From assembly GCF_022539405.1 (NCBI RefSeq), contig NZ_CP054394.1, positions 622,501 to 686,500 of the forward strand: 64,000 nucleotides of DNA, in the 5' to 3' direction. This document shows positions 45,572-54,431 of the stretch, piece after piece (the stretch's first letter is position 1; each line of letters begins with the position of its first letter). The notes below the pieces were generated by a model, which was not told the DNA's origin, searched no databases, and was given only the letters and a program-made list of their open reading frames with translations. The DNA is from Natranaerofaba carboxydovora (GTDB lineage: Bacteria > Bacillota > Natranaerobiia > Natranaerobiales > Natranaerofabaceae). A program made the position numbers and the translations under genes.

Positions 45572-45944
45572 TTTGTGGTTAATAGATGATGAAAAGGAAA
45601 TGGCTAAATTAAACAATAAATATAGAGGCATCGATGATTCAACAGATGTATTATCTTTTCCTCAATTTGATGAAAATGAAATAATAGATGTTAAGAAGGG
45701 TAATTTTTTGGAAGGGAATTATTCAAACGAGGAGAATATACCTTTAGGAGATGTAATTATATCCATCACAAAAATGAGAGAACAGGCTAAAAATTACAAT
45801 CATACCGAAGAAAGGGAACTTGCATTTTTATATTTGCATGGGCTCTTACACTTACTAGGATATGATCACGCAAGTGATATAGACGAAAAAGGTATGTTTG
45901 AAAAGCAGGAGAGAATACTGAATAAATTGGGAATTAATAGGTGA
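45450..45944 (+). CDS. ybeY: Endoribonuclease YbeY (rRNA maturation factor)
   Basis: YbeY is a zinc endoribonuclease involved in 16S rRNA 3' end maturation and 70S quality control. The zinc motif HGLLHLLGYDH (HxxxHxxxxxH) is present, with NNKYRGIDDSTDVLSFP and GDVIISI upstream. The 164-residue length and the N-terminal spacing match Bacillus YbeY when ATG 45450 is used. That ATG has AAAAGGAG 8 nt upstream, inside pgpH. A shorter start at ATG 45459 would cut the first strand. The long overlap with pgpH suggests coupling. Confidence 0.92.
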   Translation: MEVMIKEANKRKLKKEENRIIEKITRIVIEEEKMTDQVEISLWLIDDEKEMAKLNNKYRGIDDSTDVLSFPQFDENEIIDVKKGNFLEGNYSNEENIPLGDVIISITKMREQAKNYNHTEERELAFLYLHGLLHLLGYDHASDIDEKGMFEKQERILNKLGINR

Positions 45945-45971
45945 TCTTTAATTGGATGGAGGTATACGAAA

Positions 45972-46325
45972 TTGGGGAATCATCCTATATATGTAAGCAT
46001 CTATATTGCAATTAAAGGATTGCTGCTGGCAATAAAAAGAGAAAGAAGTATGAAGTACCATCTAATACTTGGAACATTAGCATGTATACTTGGATTATAT
46101 TTGAGAATTGATAGGATAGAGTGGATGTTTGTTATTATTTCAATTTTTATGGTAATAGCGGCTGAAACAATAAATACTGCAATAGAAGAATCTATAGATA
46201 TTTTTGTGAAAGGATATTCAGAAAAAGCTGCTATTGCCAAAGATGTTTCTGCTGGTGCAGTTTGTATAACAGCGCTTAATGCTTTGATTATTGGGGCAAT
46301 AATCTTTTTGCCTAAAATTTTGTGA
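45972..46325 (+). CDS. dgkA: Undecaprenol/diacylglycerol kinase DgkA
   Basis: This 117-residue membrane kinase phosphorylates undecaprenol in Gram-positive bacteria, recycling the lipid carrier. Three membrane helices are visible: about 40-57, 60-80 and 95-115. The amphipathic start (IYIAIKGLLLAIKRERSMKYH) and the signature AAETINTAIEESID are typical. TTG 45972 follows GATGGAGG at some distance. It follows ybeY and precedes a full copy of the structured repeat, then cdd. The gene order matches Bacillus. Confidence 0.92.
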   Translation: MGNHPIYVSIYIAIKGLLLAIKRERSMKYHLILGTLACILGLYLRIDRIEWMFVIISIFMVIAAETINTAIEESIDIFVKGYSEKAAIAKDVSAGAVCITALNALIIGAIIFLPKIL

Positions 46326-46332
46326 AATATTA

Positions 46333-46544
46333 TGGTGCAAAAAGTCTATTCACATAAGTAAAGTGTTTTTAATTGATACATCTAAGATTCGTCAGCCGTC
46401 GAAATAAGGCTCACAAATCTATGAACTCATCCTGAGTTCGGTTAGTTAATGACATCCTATCATTAGACCTTATTTCTCCTGTTATCTCATCAAGATGTAT
46501 TGCAATTAAAAACAAGAACTTTGTTCATATGACTTTTTGCACCA
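46333..46544 (+). repeat. Structured dispersed repeat, full copy C (about 212 bp)
   Basis: The third full copy lies between dgkA and cdd, again on the same strand as the flanking genes. Ends are TGGTGCAAAAAGTC and GACTTTTTGCACCA. The inner helix GTTTTTAATTGATACATCT/AGATGTATTGCAATTAAAAAC and both small hairpins are kept. One base in the third helix and one in the last hairpin are mismatched relative to copy A. No reading frame of note is present in the 277-bp spacer 46326-46602. Confidence 0.9.
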
Positions 46545-46602
46545 GAATCAAATATAGAAATGGACAATTTTTAAAATTTCAGGTAAGGAGTATAACTATA
46601 AG

Positions 46603-47055
46603 ATGAGTTATAAAAAGCTGATAGATTCAGCTATTAAAGCTAAGGAGAATGCTTATGCCCCGTATTCTGATTTTAGAGTGGGGGCTAGTTTAGTAACTAC
46701 GGATGGTAAAATATATACTGGCTCTAATATAGAGAATGTATCTTACGGACTTAGTATGTGTGCTGAGAGGGTAGCTATTTATAAAGCAGTAAGTGAAGGT
46801 GAAAAAAACTTTGTTAGTCTAGGGCTAAGTTCTGATAGAGAGATTTTTATAACTCCTTGTGGAGCTTGTCTTCAGGTTATTATTGAATTTTGCAATGATT
46901 TGGAAATTATTTTGATAAATAATAAAGGAGACTATAAAACTAGAAAGGTTGAGGAGCTTTTGCCGGGGGCATTTAAATCATCTATGTTGATAAAGGAGGA
47001 AAAAAATTTAAACGATGAAACCCCAAAACCCCCGGGTAGAGATAAACTTAAATAA
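46603..47055 (+). CDS. cdd: Cytidine deaminase
   Basis: Cdd deaminates cytidine and deoxycytidine in pyrimidine salvage. The zinc and catalytic motifs are CAERVAIYKAV and PCGACLQVI, with YAPYSDFRVGASL and YTGSNIENVSYGLSMC upstream. At 150 residues it is about 15-20 longer than the common tetrameric form. The extra C-terminus (after LPGAFKSSML) is Lys- and Pro-rich and overlaps the next gene by 41 nt. ATG 46603 lies after AAGGAG at a long spacing. It stands at the usual position before era, except that a racemase gene intervenes. Confidence 0.93.
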   Translation: MSYKKLIDSAIKAKENAYAPYSDFRVGASLVTTDGKIYTGSNIENVSYGLSMCAERVAIYKAVSEGEKNFVSLGLSSDREIFITPCGACLQVIIEFCNDLEIILINNKGDYKTRKVEELLPGAFKSSMLIKEEKNLNDETPKPPGRDKLK

Positions 47056-48088
47056 AATCCAAAGAAATGTAGAATTGATTGTTAATAAAGCCAAACAGTT
47101 TGATATAAACGTAGTAGGAGTTACAAAGGCTTTTTTGGCAGAAGAACCGATAATGCAAGCTTATCTAAAGGGTGGGATTAAATGGCTTGCTGATTCAAGA
47201 ATAGAAAACATAGAAAAAATAAGGCGTTTTGGATTTAAGGGGATTATATTATTACTGAGGCTTCCCATGATAAGCGAAGCTTTAGAAGTTGTTAATTATG
47301 CAGATGTAAGTTTAAATAGTGAGTTAGAAACTTTAAAAAAAATTGATGAAGTTTCTAAAAGGCTACATAAAATACATGGAGTCATATTGATGGTTGATGT
47401 TGGCGACAGAAGAGAAGGTATTTTGCCTGAAGACTTGAAATACTATTATCATGAAGTACAAAAGTTAAAAAACTTGAAGTTAGTTGGTCTTGGGTTGAAT
47501 GTGGGCTGCTTTTGGGGGGTCCTACCTACTTATTCTAATGCCAAAGTTCTTTTGCAGTTAAAAGAGGAGCTTGAAAGAAAAGGCGGTAAAGTTCCCATAT
47601 TATCTGGAGGTAGTACCTGCGGGCTTACGCTTCTCTTTGAGAATGAAATGCCAGAAGGTATAAATCAACTGAGGGTTGGTGAAGGTTTCCTCCTTGGCCA
47701 GGATAGTGTTAGAGAACTTCCTATACCAGGAGCAAAAAATGATGCTTTTAAACTTTCTTGTGAAATAATTGAAATTAAAAAAAGACCATCTAACCCTGCT
47801 GGTGAAATAGGTTCTACTCCTACAGGAGATAAACCTGATTTTATGGACAAAGGAAATAGAGATAGAGCAATTCTTGCTTTAGGAAGACAGGATGTAATCG
47901 TATCATCCATTAGACCTGTTGATGAGGATGCTATAATTGAAGGAGCAAGCAGTGACCATTTAATCGTGGATATCACCAATAGCAGAAAAAACTATAAAGT
48001 TGGTGATGAAATGAAATTTTACCTGTCGTATGGAGGTATTTTTTCTGCTATGAATTCTTATTTTATTAAAAATTTATATCTAAATTGA
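47015..48088 (+). CDS. orr: PLP-dependent amino acid racemase, probable ornithine racemase
   Basis: The 357-residue protein has the alanine-racemase N-terminal fold (group containing ornithine racemase OrR). The PLP lysine lies near residue 34 in VVGVTKAFLAEEP. VILMVDVGDRREGILPEDL, LGLNVGCFWG and the phosphate site LSGGSTCGL follow. OraSE in the same window needs D-ornithine, so conversion of L- to D-ornithine is the likely role; the substrate is inferred. The start overlaps cdd by 41 nt, with AAAGGAGGA 14 nt upstream. It interrupts the conserved cdd-era order, 29 kb from the aminomutase genes. Confidence 0.8.
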   Translation: MKPQNPRVEINLNKIQRNVELIVNKAKQFDINVVGVTKAFLAEEPIMQAYLKGGIKWLADSRIENIEKIRRFGFKGIILLLRLPMISEALEVVNYADVSLNSELETLKKIDEVSKRLHKIHGVILMVDVGDRREGILPEDLKYYYHEVQKLKNLKLVGLGLNVGCFWGVLPTYSNAKVLLQLKEELERKGGKVPILSGGSTCGLTLLFENEMPEGINQLRVGEGFLLGQDSVRELPIPGAKNDAFKLSCEIIEIKKRPSNPAGEIGSTPTGDKPDFMDKGNRDRAILALGRQDVIVSSIRPVDEDAIIEGASSDHLIVDITNSRKNYKVGDEMKFYLSYGGIFSAMNSYFIKNLYLN

Positions 48089-48102
48089 AAAGAGGGGAAA
48101 TA

Positions 48103-48987
48103 ATGTTTAGATCAGGTTTTGTTTCTCTATTGGGGCGCCCAAATGTTGGCAAGTCGACTCTTGTAAACATGTTGATAGGCGAAAAAATAGTAATTACAAG
48201 TGACAAACCTCAGACTACTCGTAACAAGATTCATTGTATTTTGAATCGAGAAAATGCTCAGTTAATATTTATTGATACTCCTGGAATGCATAAGCCAAAG
48301 CATAGACTTGGAGAAAATATGGTTAGAGTTGCCCAGAGAACCCAGAGAGAAGTGGATGCTGTATTATTGTTAATGGATGGTTCTACATATTTTGGCCCTG
48401 GCGACAAATATATTTTAGAGGTTTTAAATAATATAGAAACACCCGTAGTTTTGGTAATTAATAAAACTGACTTGGTTGATATGGATAAGGCTAAAGAACT
48501 TGGAGAGCAGGTTTCTAAAGAGTATAATTTTGATCAAATTTTTTATGTTTCAGCACTTGAAGGAGAGAATTTGGACGGCTTAATAGATTATTTGGTAACA
48601 TTAATGCCAGAAGGTCCAAAGTATTATCCTGATGATATGATTACTGACCAACCTGAAAGATTATTGATAGCAGAGCTTGTAAGGGAAAAATTATTGCACC
48701 ATACAAGTGAAGAAGTTCCTCATTCTATAGCAGTTGAAGTTGACAAAATGTCCAAAAGAGAAGGCAAGGAATTAATAGATATTAATGCAACAATTTATGT
48801 CGAAAGAAAATCTCAAAAAGGGATCGTAATTGGAAAAAGCGGCAAATTACTAAAAAAGGTTGGTGAATTGGCAAGAAAAGATATTGAACATTTGCTTGGC
48901 AGTCCAGTCTTTTTGCAGTTGTGGGTTAAAGAAAAAAGAGACTGGAAAAACAAAGCTGGCTTTTTGCAAAATATGGGGTATGATTAG
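48103..48987 (+). CDS. era: GTPase Era
   Basis: Era is a GTPase that binds the 3' end of 16S rRNA during 30S assembly. The G domain has GRPNVGKSTLVNMLIG, the effector KPQTTRNKI, DTPGMHKPKH and NKTD. The C-terminal KH domain has VIGKSGKLLKKVGELARKDIE. I start at ATG 48103 with AGAGGGG upstream; the frame is open from TTG 48085, which would overlap the racemase gene. About 295 residues is normal. recO follows 3 bp after the stop. Confidence 0.95.
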   Translation: MFRSGFVSLLGRPNVGKSTLVNMLIGEKIVITSDKPQTTRNKIHCILNRENAQLIFIDTPGMHKPKHRLGENMVRVAQRTQREVDAVLLLMDGSTYFGPGDKYILEVLNNIETPVVLVINKTDLVDMDKAKELGEQVSKEYNFDQIFYVSALEGENLDGLIDYLVTLMPEGPKYYPDDMITDQPERLLIAELVREKLLHHTSEEVPHSIAVEVDKMSKREGKELIDINATIYVERKSQKGIVIGKSGKLLKKVGELARKDIEHLLGSPVFLQLWVKEKRDWKNKAGFLQNMGYD

Positions 48988-48990
48988 AAT

Positions 48991-49728
48991 ATGTCAAATA
49001 AGTTATTTACAACAGAAGGTTTAATTTTAAAGACTACAGATTATAAAGAAAATGCAAAGCTTGTTACATTGTTTACGCCGGGACACGGAAAGATATCAGC
49101 TATAGCTAAAGGTGTCAATAAAAAAAACAGCAAGATGAGAAGTTTTATTCAAATATTTGTATATGGAGACTTTCAAGTATATGCAGGAAAAAATTTATAC
49201 ACTATTACCCAGGGGAAGGTACATAATTATTTTCCGGGGATTAGAGATGATCTAGAAAGTATGTATCGTGGTATTTATATATTAGAGATATTGGAAAAAA
49301 TAACTGTAGAAGAAGAAAGTTATGATCTGTTCTTTTTGGCATTATCTTCTTTATACTTACTGAATAGCTTAAAGGATAATAGAGTGGTGCTTCTTTTTTT
49401 TCAGATTAAAATATTAGAGAATTTGGGCATAACTCCATATTTAGACTCCTGCATAAATGGTCATCATATAAGTGACAAATTGGGGTTTGATTTAGTTGAA
49501 GGTGGAATTTTGTGTGAAATATGTATGTCTAGGATAGACAGAGTTTATAAAATTCAAAGAGGAAGCTATAAGATTCTAGAATTTTTGCAAAAAGCTACTT
49601 TAGAAGATTTGAAGAAACTTAAACTTTCTTCTTCACAGTGCAATGAAATATGGAAGTTATTAAACGATTTTCTTGAAAGCCAAACAGGTATTAACTTAAA
49701 ATCAAAGAGTTTTTTGACTTCTATTTGA
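48991..49728 (+). CDS. recO: DNA repair protein RecO
   Basis: RecO loads RecA at single-strand gaps with RecR. The 245-residue protein has the N-terminal OB fold (TTEGLILKTTDYKENAKLV, FTPGHGKISAIAKGV) and a helical C-terminal domain with a cysteine cluster (CINGHH and CEICMSR) that may bind zinc. ATG 48991 is close behind era, whose last codons supply the weak ribosome binding site. Position between era and glyQ is conserved in Firmicutes. Confidence 0.92.
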   Translation: MSNKLFTTEGLILKTTDYKENAKLVTLFTPGHGKISAIAKGVNKKNSKMRSFIQIFVYGDFQVYAGKNLYTITQGKVHNYFPGIRDDLESMYRGIYILEILEKITVEEESYDLFFLALSSLYLLNSLKDNRVVLLFFQIKILENLGITPYLDSCINGHHISDKLGFDLVEGGILCEICMSRIDRVYKIQRGSYKILEFLQKATLEDLKKLKLSSSQCNEIWKLLNDFLESQTGINLKSKSFLTSI

Positions 49729-49786
49729 CAAAGCTTGTTTATTTTTGCTATATTTCCATGGTAAACCTTCAAAGGAGGTTATGTGA

Positions 49787-50674
49787 TTGTATTTTCAAGA
49801 TCTGATATTTAAATTACAAAATTACTGGACAAATAAAGACTGTTTGTTATGGCAACCGTATGATGTAGAAAAAGGTGCAGGGACAATGAACCCGGCGACT
49901 TTTTTACGTACCTTAGGGCCTGAGCCCTGGAATGTTGTTTATGTGGAGCCATCAAGAAGACCGACAGATGGTCGTTATGGTGAAAACCCAAATAGATTAT
50001 ACCAGCACCTTCAGATGCAGGTTATTTTGAAGCCTACTCCTAAAGATGTTCAAGACTTATACTTAGAAAGCCTGGAAGTTCTTGGGATTGATCAATTAAA
50101 GCATGATATAAGATTTGTTGAAGATAATTGGGAATCGCCCACTCTTGGAGCATTTGGACTTGGATGGGAAGTTTGGTTAGATGGTATGGAAATAACTCAA
50201 TTTACTTATTTTCAGCAGGTAGGAAGCTTAGAAGTCGACAGCGTTTCAGTAGAACTTACATACGGACTTGAAAGAATTGCAATGTTCATACAAGGTGTAG
50301 AAAATGTATTTGACGTAGAATGGAAAAAAGGAATTACATACGGGGAAGTATTTCAAAGGGCTGAATATGAAAATTCCTGCCATGCATTTGACTATTCTGA
50401 CCCTGATGTCTTATTTAAAGAATTCGAAATTTATGAGAAAGAAGCTATAAGACTACTTGATAAAGGGCTTGTTTTGCCTGGATATGATAATGTTTTAAAG
50501 TGCTCTCATGTTTTTAACCTGCTAGATGCTAGAGGTGCCATTAGTGTTACAGAGCGAACTGGATATATAGGTAGGGTGAGAAACCTTGCAAGACAATGTG
50601 CAAAAGAATATCTAAAAGTAAGAGAAGAAATGGGTTATCCTCTTATGAAAGAAGGAGAGAATTCAAATGTCTAG
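49787..50674 (+). CDS. glyQ: Glycyl-tRNA synthetase alpha subunit
   Basis: GlyQ forms the catalytic part of the bacterial two-subunit glycyl-tRNA synthetase. The 295-residue protein begins [18 protein letters not shown] and contains the class II motifs [37 protein letters not shown] and [12 protein letters not shown] 49787 has AAAGGAGGT upstream. The 3' end overlaps glyS by 8 nt. I saw no T-box leader in the 58 bp before it, so regulation by glycyl-tRNA is not apparent. Confidence 0.96.
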   Translation: MYFQDLIFKLQNYWTNKDCLLWQPYDVEKGAGTMNPATFLRTLGPEPWNVVYVEPSRRPTDGRYGENPNRLYQHLQMQVILKPTPKDVQDLYLESLEVLGIDQLKHDIRFVEDNWESPTLGAFGLGWEVWLDGMEITQFTYFQQVGSLEVDSVSVELTYGLERIAMFIQGVENVFDVEWKKGITYGEVFQRAEYENSCHAFDYSDPDVLFKEFEIYEKEAIRLLDKGLVLPGYDNVLKCSHVFNLLDARGAISVTERTGYIGRVRNLARQCAKEYLKVREEMGYPLMKEGENSNV

Positions 50675-52748
50675 TACTAAAAATAATTTATTGTTTGAAA
50701 TAGGTACTGAAGAGCTACCTGCTCGTCTAATGCAGGGAGTTCTAAATCAAATGAAAAATAATGCAAAAATAAAATTAAAAGACAATCGTCTTAAATTTGA
50801 TGACATAAAAGTTATGGGGACACCAAGAAGGTTAGCTTTAATAGTTGATGGTATGGAGGAAACTCAAGAGGACTTGGAGGAATATGTAAAAGGGCCGAGT
50901 GTAGATATTGCATATGATGAAAATGGAGAACCAACAAAGGCAGCACATGGTTTTGCAAAGAGTAGTGGCGTTGATGTAAGTGAACTAGAAGTAAAAGATG
51001 TCAAAGGAAAACAGTATGTTTATGCTGTTTCTAAGACAGAAGGTAAAACTGCTAAAGAGTTGTTACCTTCAATTTTGGAAGATATAATAGTTAGTTTTGA
51101 CTTTCCAGGAAAAATGTTTTGGGAAAACAAAAGTGAGAAGTTTATAAGGCCAATAAGGTGGTTGGTAGCAATCTACAAAGATGAAGTTCTACCAGTTAAA
51201 TTTGGAAGTGTAAAAGCTGATAGATTTACCAGGGGTCATAGGTCACTATCGAGCGGAGACATAGAAGTAAAAACACCTGAAGAATATCCTAAAGTTATGA
51301 ATGATGCCTTTATTATGGTGGACCACGAAGAAAGAAAGAAGGAAATTAAAAAACAAATCGATGAAATTGCTGATTCTGTAAATGCCAAAGCAAACTTTAG
51401 TGAAGAGCTATTAAATGAAGTTAATTTTTTGGTTGAGTGGCCCACAGCACTTTTGTGTGAATTCTCCGAAAAGTTCTTGGAACTGCCTGACAAAGCTCTT
51501 ACGACCTTTATGGAAAAACATCAAAGATACTTCCCTGTTAAAAACGACAAAGGTGAACTGCTTCCATACTTCATAACTATCAAAAACGGTGACAATAGCC
51601 ACATAGATACCGTAAAGAAAGGTAATGAAAAGGTCATAAAAGCCAGATTATCTGATGCTAGATTCTTTTATGAAGAAGATAAGAAAACCACTCTTGAGGA
51701 AAAGCTTGAAAAATTAAAGTCTATAGTTTACCGGGAAGAGTTAGGTAGTGTGTATCAAAAAACAGAAAGAATGGATGAAATAGCAAGGACTCTATTAGAT
51801 ATATTAGAGATTGGAGAACCCGTTAGAAGCCATACACTTAGAGCGACCTTGTTATCTAAGGCAGATCTTGTTACCCAGATGGTCTTTGAATTTTCTAACT
51901 TGCAGGGATATATGGGTATGGAATATGCTAAGATTGATGGTGAAGAAGAAGAGGTTTGTCAGGGGATTTATGAACACTATCTGCCAAAACATGCAGGTGA
52001 TGAACTACCACAAACTATAGTTGGCACAATAGTTAGTATAGCAGACAAAGTTGACAATATTGCCAGCAGTTTTGCCATAGGACAGCAGCCAACAGGTACT
52101 CAAGATCCTTATGCTTTAAGACGCCAGGCCCTTGGGATGATATATATTATATTAGAAGCTGAACTGCATGTTTCTTTAAGGAAAATATTCAGAAAAGCAT
52201 TAAGCTTAATTCCCGATGATAGCTTTGTAGCACCTTCCACTGAAGTATTAGAAGATATTATGAATTTTATGGAATCTAGGATCAAAACCGTATTTACGGA
52301 TTATAATTTGGAAGGTGACGTCATAAATAGTGTGCTTGCTTCTGAAGGTGCTGATGTATATCTTGCCTATTCTAGAATAAAGGATCTACAAGAAGAAAAA
52401 GGAACTGAAAGATTAGAAGAGATTATGACCGCCTACAATAGAGTTAAAAACTTAGCACATAAGGCGAATGGTTCTGATATTTACTTAGAACTTTTAAAGA
52501 GTGATCAGGAAAGGGTTTTATTTCATCGATATGAAGATGCAAAAGAAAAAGTGGAAGAACTTTTAGAAGAAGGTGATAATAAGTCAGCTTTAGAAGAACT
52601 GACTAAATTAAGAGAACCTATTGATGACTTTTTTGACCATGTGATGGTTATGGTTGAGGATCACCATCTTAAAGATAATAGATTAAATTTGCTACATCAC
52701 ATAAATGAACTTTTTCATAAAGTAGCTGATTTTTCTAAGTTAAGATAA
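50667..52748 (+). CDS. glyS: Glycyl-tRNA synthetase beta subunit
   Basis: GlyS binds tRNA(Gly) and completes the synthetase. The 693-residue protein starts with [15 protein letters not shown]. It contains [35 protein letters not shown] (as [15 protein letters not shown]) and the HD-like segment with [20 protein letters not shown]. The C-terminal anticodon-binding region ends with [22 protein letters not shown] 50667 overlaps glyQ, with AAAGGAGAG upstream. A good terminator follows, then a remnant of the dispersed repeat. Confidence 0.96.
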   Translation: MSSTKNNLLFEIGTEELPARLMQGVLNQMKNNAKIKLKDNRLKFDDIKVMGTPRRLALIVDGMEETQEDLEEYVKGPSVDIAYDENGEPTKAAHGFAKSSGVDVSELEVKDVKGKQYVYAVSKTEGKTAKELLPSILEDIIVSFDFPGKMFWENKSEKFIRPIRWLVAIYKDEVLPVKFGSVKADRFTRGHRSLSSGDIEVKTPEEYPKVMNDAFIMVDHEERKKEIKKQIDEIADSVNAKANFSEELLNEVNFLVEWPTALLCEFSEKFLELPDKALTTFMEKHQRYFPVKNDKGELLPYFITIKNGDNSHIDTVKKGNEKVIKARLSDARFFYEEDKKTTLEEKLEKLKSIVYREELGSVYQKTERMDEIARTLLDILEIGEPVRSHTLRATLLSKADLVTQMVFEFSNLQGYMGMEYAKIDGEEEEVCQGIYEHYLPKHAGDELPQTIVGTIVSIADKVDNIASSFAIGQQPTGTQDPYALRRQALGMIYIILEAELHVSLRKIFRKALSLIPDDSFVAPSTEVLEDIMNFMESRIKTVFTDYNLEGDVINSVLASEGADVYLAYSRIKDLQEEKGTERLEEIMTAYNRVKNLAHKANGSDIYLELLKSDQERVLFHRYEDAKEKVEELLEEGDNKSALEELTKLREPIDDFFDHVMVMVEDHHLKDNRLNLLHHINELFHKVADFSKLR

Positions 52749-52773
52749 GGCCGGTTATGCCGGTCTTTTTTTA
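52748..52773 (+). terminator. Intrinsic terminator after glyS
   Basis: AAGGCCGG (52748-52755) pairs with CCGGTCTT (52761-52768) with one G-U pair and a 5-nt loop, followed by a T run. It ends the long yqfC-to-glyS transcription block. Confidence 0.85.
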
Positions 52774-52798
52774 TAGACTTTTTGCACTAGAATCAAAT
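52774..52798 (+). repeat. Right-end remnant of the structured repeat
   Basis: The 25 bases include GACTTTTTGCACTAGAATC, one mismatch from the right terminus of the full copies. The rest of the element is absent. It directly follows the glyS terminator. Confidence 0.75.
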
Positions 52799-52836
52799 TT
52801 ATATCTAAAAAATTTAAATTAATGGAGGAATATGTG

Positions 52837-52864
52837 TTAACATATAGTATAAATATGATACAAT
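52837..52864 (+). promoter_or_regulatory. Probable promoter of the ccpN-ppsR-ppdK unit
   Basis: TTAACA (52837-52842) and an extended -10 TGATACAAT (TACAAT at 52859-52864) are 16 bp apart. Transcription would start about 80 nt before ccpN. The inverted repeat ATAGCTA/TAGCTAT (about 52873-52879 and 52907-52914) lies just downstream and could be an operator. Confidence 0.5.
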
Positions 52865-52952
52865 ATATAACCGATAGCTACAAAATATACATCAAAATTT
52901 AACTTAGCTATTACATATATATGTATTTTCGATAAGGTGGTGATCAGGGTCC

Positions 52953-53576
52953 TTGAAATTCTCTGACAGGCAAAAAAAAATTATCAAGATAGTAAAAGAA
53001 AATGGCCCTGTAAGTGGTGAAGAAATAGCTGATTACCTAAAACTAAAACGATCTACCTTACGCCCTGACCTATCATTATTGACTATGGCGGGTATACTTG
53101 AGGCTAGGCCTAAAGTAGGCTATTTTTATACAGGGAAAAAAATAAAGAATACTTTATTTGAATTTTTAAAAGAAAAACAGGTTAAAAAATTTAAATCGCT
53201 CCCCGTGGTGGTGACAGAAGAGACCAGTGTCTATGATGCAATAGTAACTCTGTTTTTGGAAGATATAGGAAGTATTTTTGTGGTAGGAGAAGAAAGTTCC
53301 TTAAGAGGAGTAATTTCTAGAAAAGATTTTTTAAAGACTACCCTGGGTGATAGTGATCTTAATAAGATGCCGGTGGGAATCATAATGACACGAATGCCTA
53401 ATGTTGTGACTATTTACGAAGAAGAAACCATATATAGTGCTATCAAAAAAATGGAAGAGTTCCAGGTGGATTGTCTACCAGTCGTAAAAGAGGGAAAGAA
53501 TGGTGACTTTGATGTTGTCGGCAGGTTTAGCAAGAGCCACGTGATTAAAATGTTATTAGAATACAGCGAAAGTTAA
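52953..53576 (+). CDS. ccpN: CcpN-type regulator (HTH plus CBS pair)
   Basis: The 207-residue protein has an N-terminal winged helix (QKKIIKIVKENGPVSGEEIA, RSTLRPDLSLLTMAGIL) and two CBS domains (about 75-135 and 140-205). The second contains GIIMTRMPNVVTIYEEETI. This is the architecture of CcpN, which controls gluconeogenic genes in Bacillus and senses adenine nucleotides through the CBS pair. TTG 52953 follows AAGGTGGTGAT. The neighbours ppsR and ppdK fit a role in PEP-pyruvate control. Its target sites here are not known. Confidence 0.9.
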   Translation: MKFSDRQKKIIKIVKENGPVSGEEIADYLKLKRSTLRPDLSLLTMAGILEARPKVGYFYTGKKIKNTLFEFLKEKQVKKFKSLPVVVTEETSVYDAIVTLFLEDIGSIFVVGEESSLRGVISRKDFLKTTLGDSDLNKMPVGIIMTRMPNVVTIYEEETIYSAIKKMEEFQVDCLPVVKEGKNGDFDVVGRFSKSHVIKMLLEYSES

Positions 53577-53603
53577 TGGCTGTAGATGTTGGGAGGAAAT
53601 TAT

Positions 53604-54431
53604 ATGACAGATATTATCGAAGAGAATGTATGTTACATTGTATCAGATTCTATAGGAGAAACTGCAGAATTAGTGGTAAAAGCTGTGGCAAGCCAATTCA
53701 ACTCGGACAGGATTGAACTAAGGCGTATACCATTTGTAAATGACACAGAAACGATCAAAGAAATTGTGGAAGAAGCAGAAGGATTTAACAGTATTATTGC
53801 TTATACCCTTGTGACATCAGAACTTAGAGATATTATTGAAAGAGAGGCCAAAGGGAAAAATATTACTACTGTAGATATAATGGGGCCTATGATGGATACT
53901 TTTAGGGAGGTATTTAAGAAAAATCCACGACAGGAAGCGGGGCTTGTAAGAAAATTGGATGAATCATATTTTAGAAGGGTTGATGCTATTGAGTTTGCAG
54001 TTAAATATGATGATGGGAAAGATCCCAGGGGGATTTTGAAAGCAGACGTTGTACTTATAGGGGTTTCTAGAACTTCAAAAACACCACTTAGTATGTATCT
54101 TGCAAACAAAAGATTAAAAGTAGCTAATATGCCACTAGTACCAGAGGTAGAACCTCCAGAAGAGCTTTTTAAGATACCAAAAAGAAGAATAATTGGTCTT
54201 ACAATTAGTCCAGATAAATTAAACGAAATTAGAAAGGAACGCTTGAAAACTTTAGGGTTAAAAGCCAAGGCTAATTATGCAAGTATGGAAAGAATACTTG
54301 AGGAGCTAGAGTTTTCAGAGAACTTTATGAAAAAACTAGGTTGCCCCAGGATTGATGTTAGTAATAGAGCAGTTGAAGAAACTGCTCAATCAATATTAAA
54401 AATGATTAGGGAGAGTGAGAGAGATGAATAA
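53604..54431 (+). CDS. ppsR: PPDK regulatory protein (kinase/phosphotransferase, DUF299)
   Basis: This bifunctional regulator phosphorylates pyruvate phosphate dikinase on a threonine using ADP and removes the phosphate with Pi. The protein of about 275 residues starts with [19 protein letters not shown]. It has the P-loop-like [15 protein letters not shown] around residue 150 and the C-terminal [17 protein letters not shown] start at ATG 53604, preceded by GGGAGGAA; TTG 53586 is an unlikely longer start. The 3' end overlaps ppdK by 8 nt, directly coupling regulator and target. Confidence 0.95.
   Translation: MTDIIEENVCYIVSDSIGETAELVVKAVASQFNSDRIELRRIPFVNDTETIKEIVEEAEGFNSIIAYTLVTSELRDIIEREAKGKNITTVDIMGPMMDTFREVFKKNPRQEAGLVRKLDESYFRRVDAIEFAVKYDDGKDPRGILKADVVLIGVSRTSKTPLSMYLANKRLKVANMPLVPEVEPPEELFKIPKRRIIGLTISPDKLNEIRKERLKTLGLKAKANYASMERILEELEFSENFMKKLGCPRIDVSNRAVEETAQSILKMIRESERDE

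Noticed and set aside
49729-49786. Possible T-box leader before glyQ
   Set aside because: The spacer is only 58 bp, lacks a terminator stem and shows no T-box sequence.
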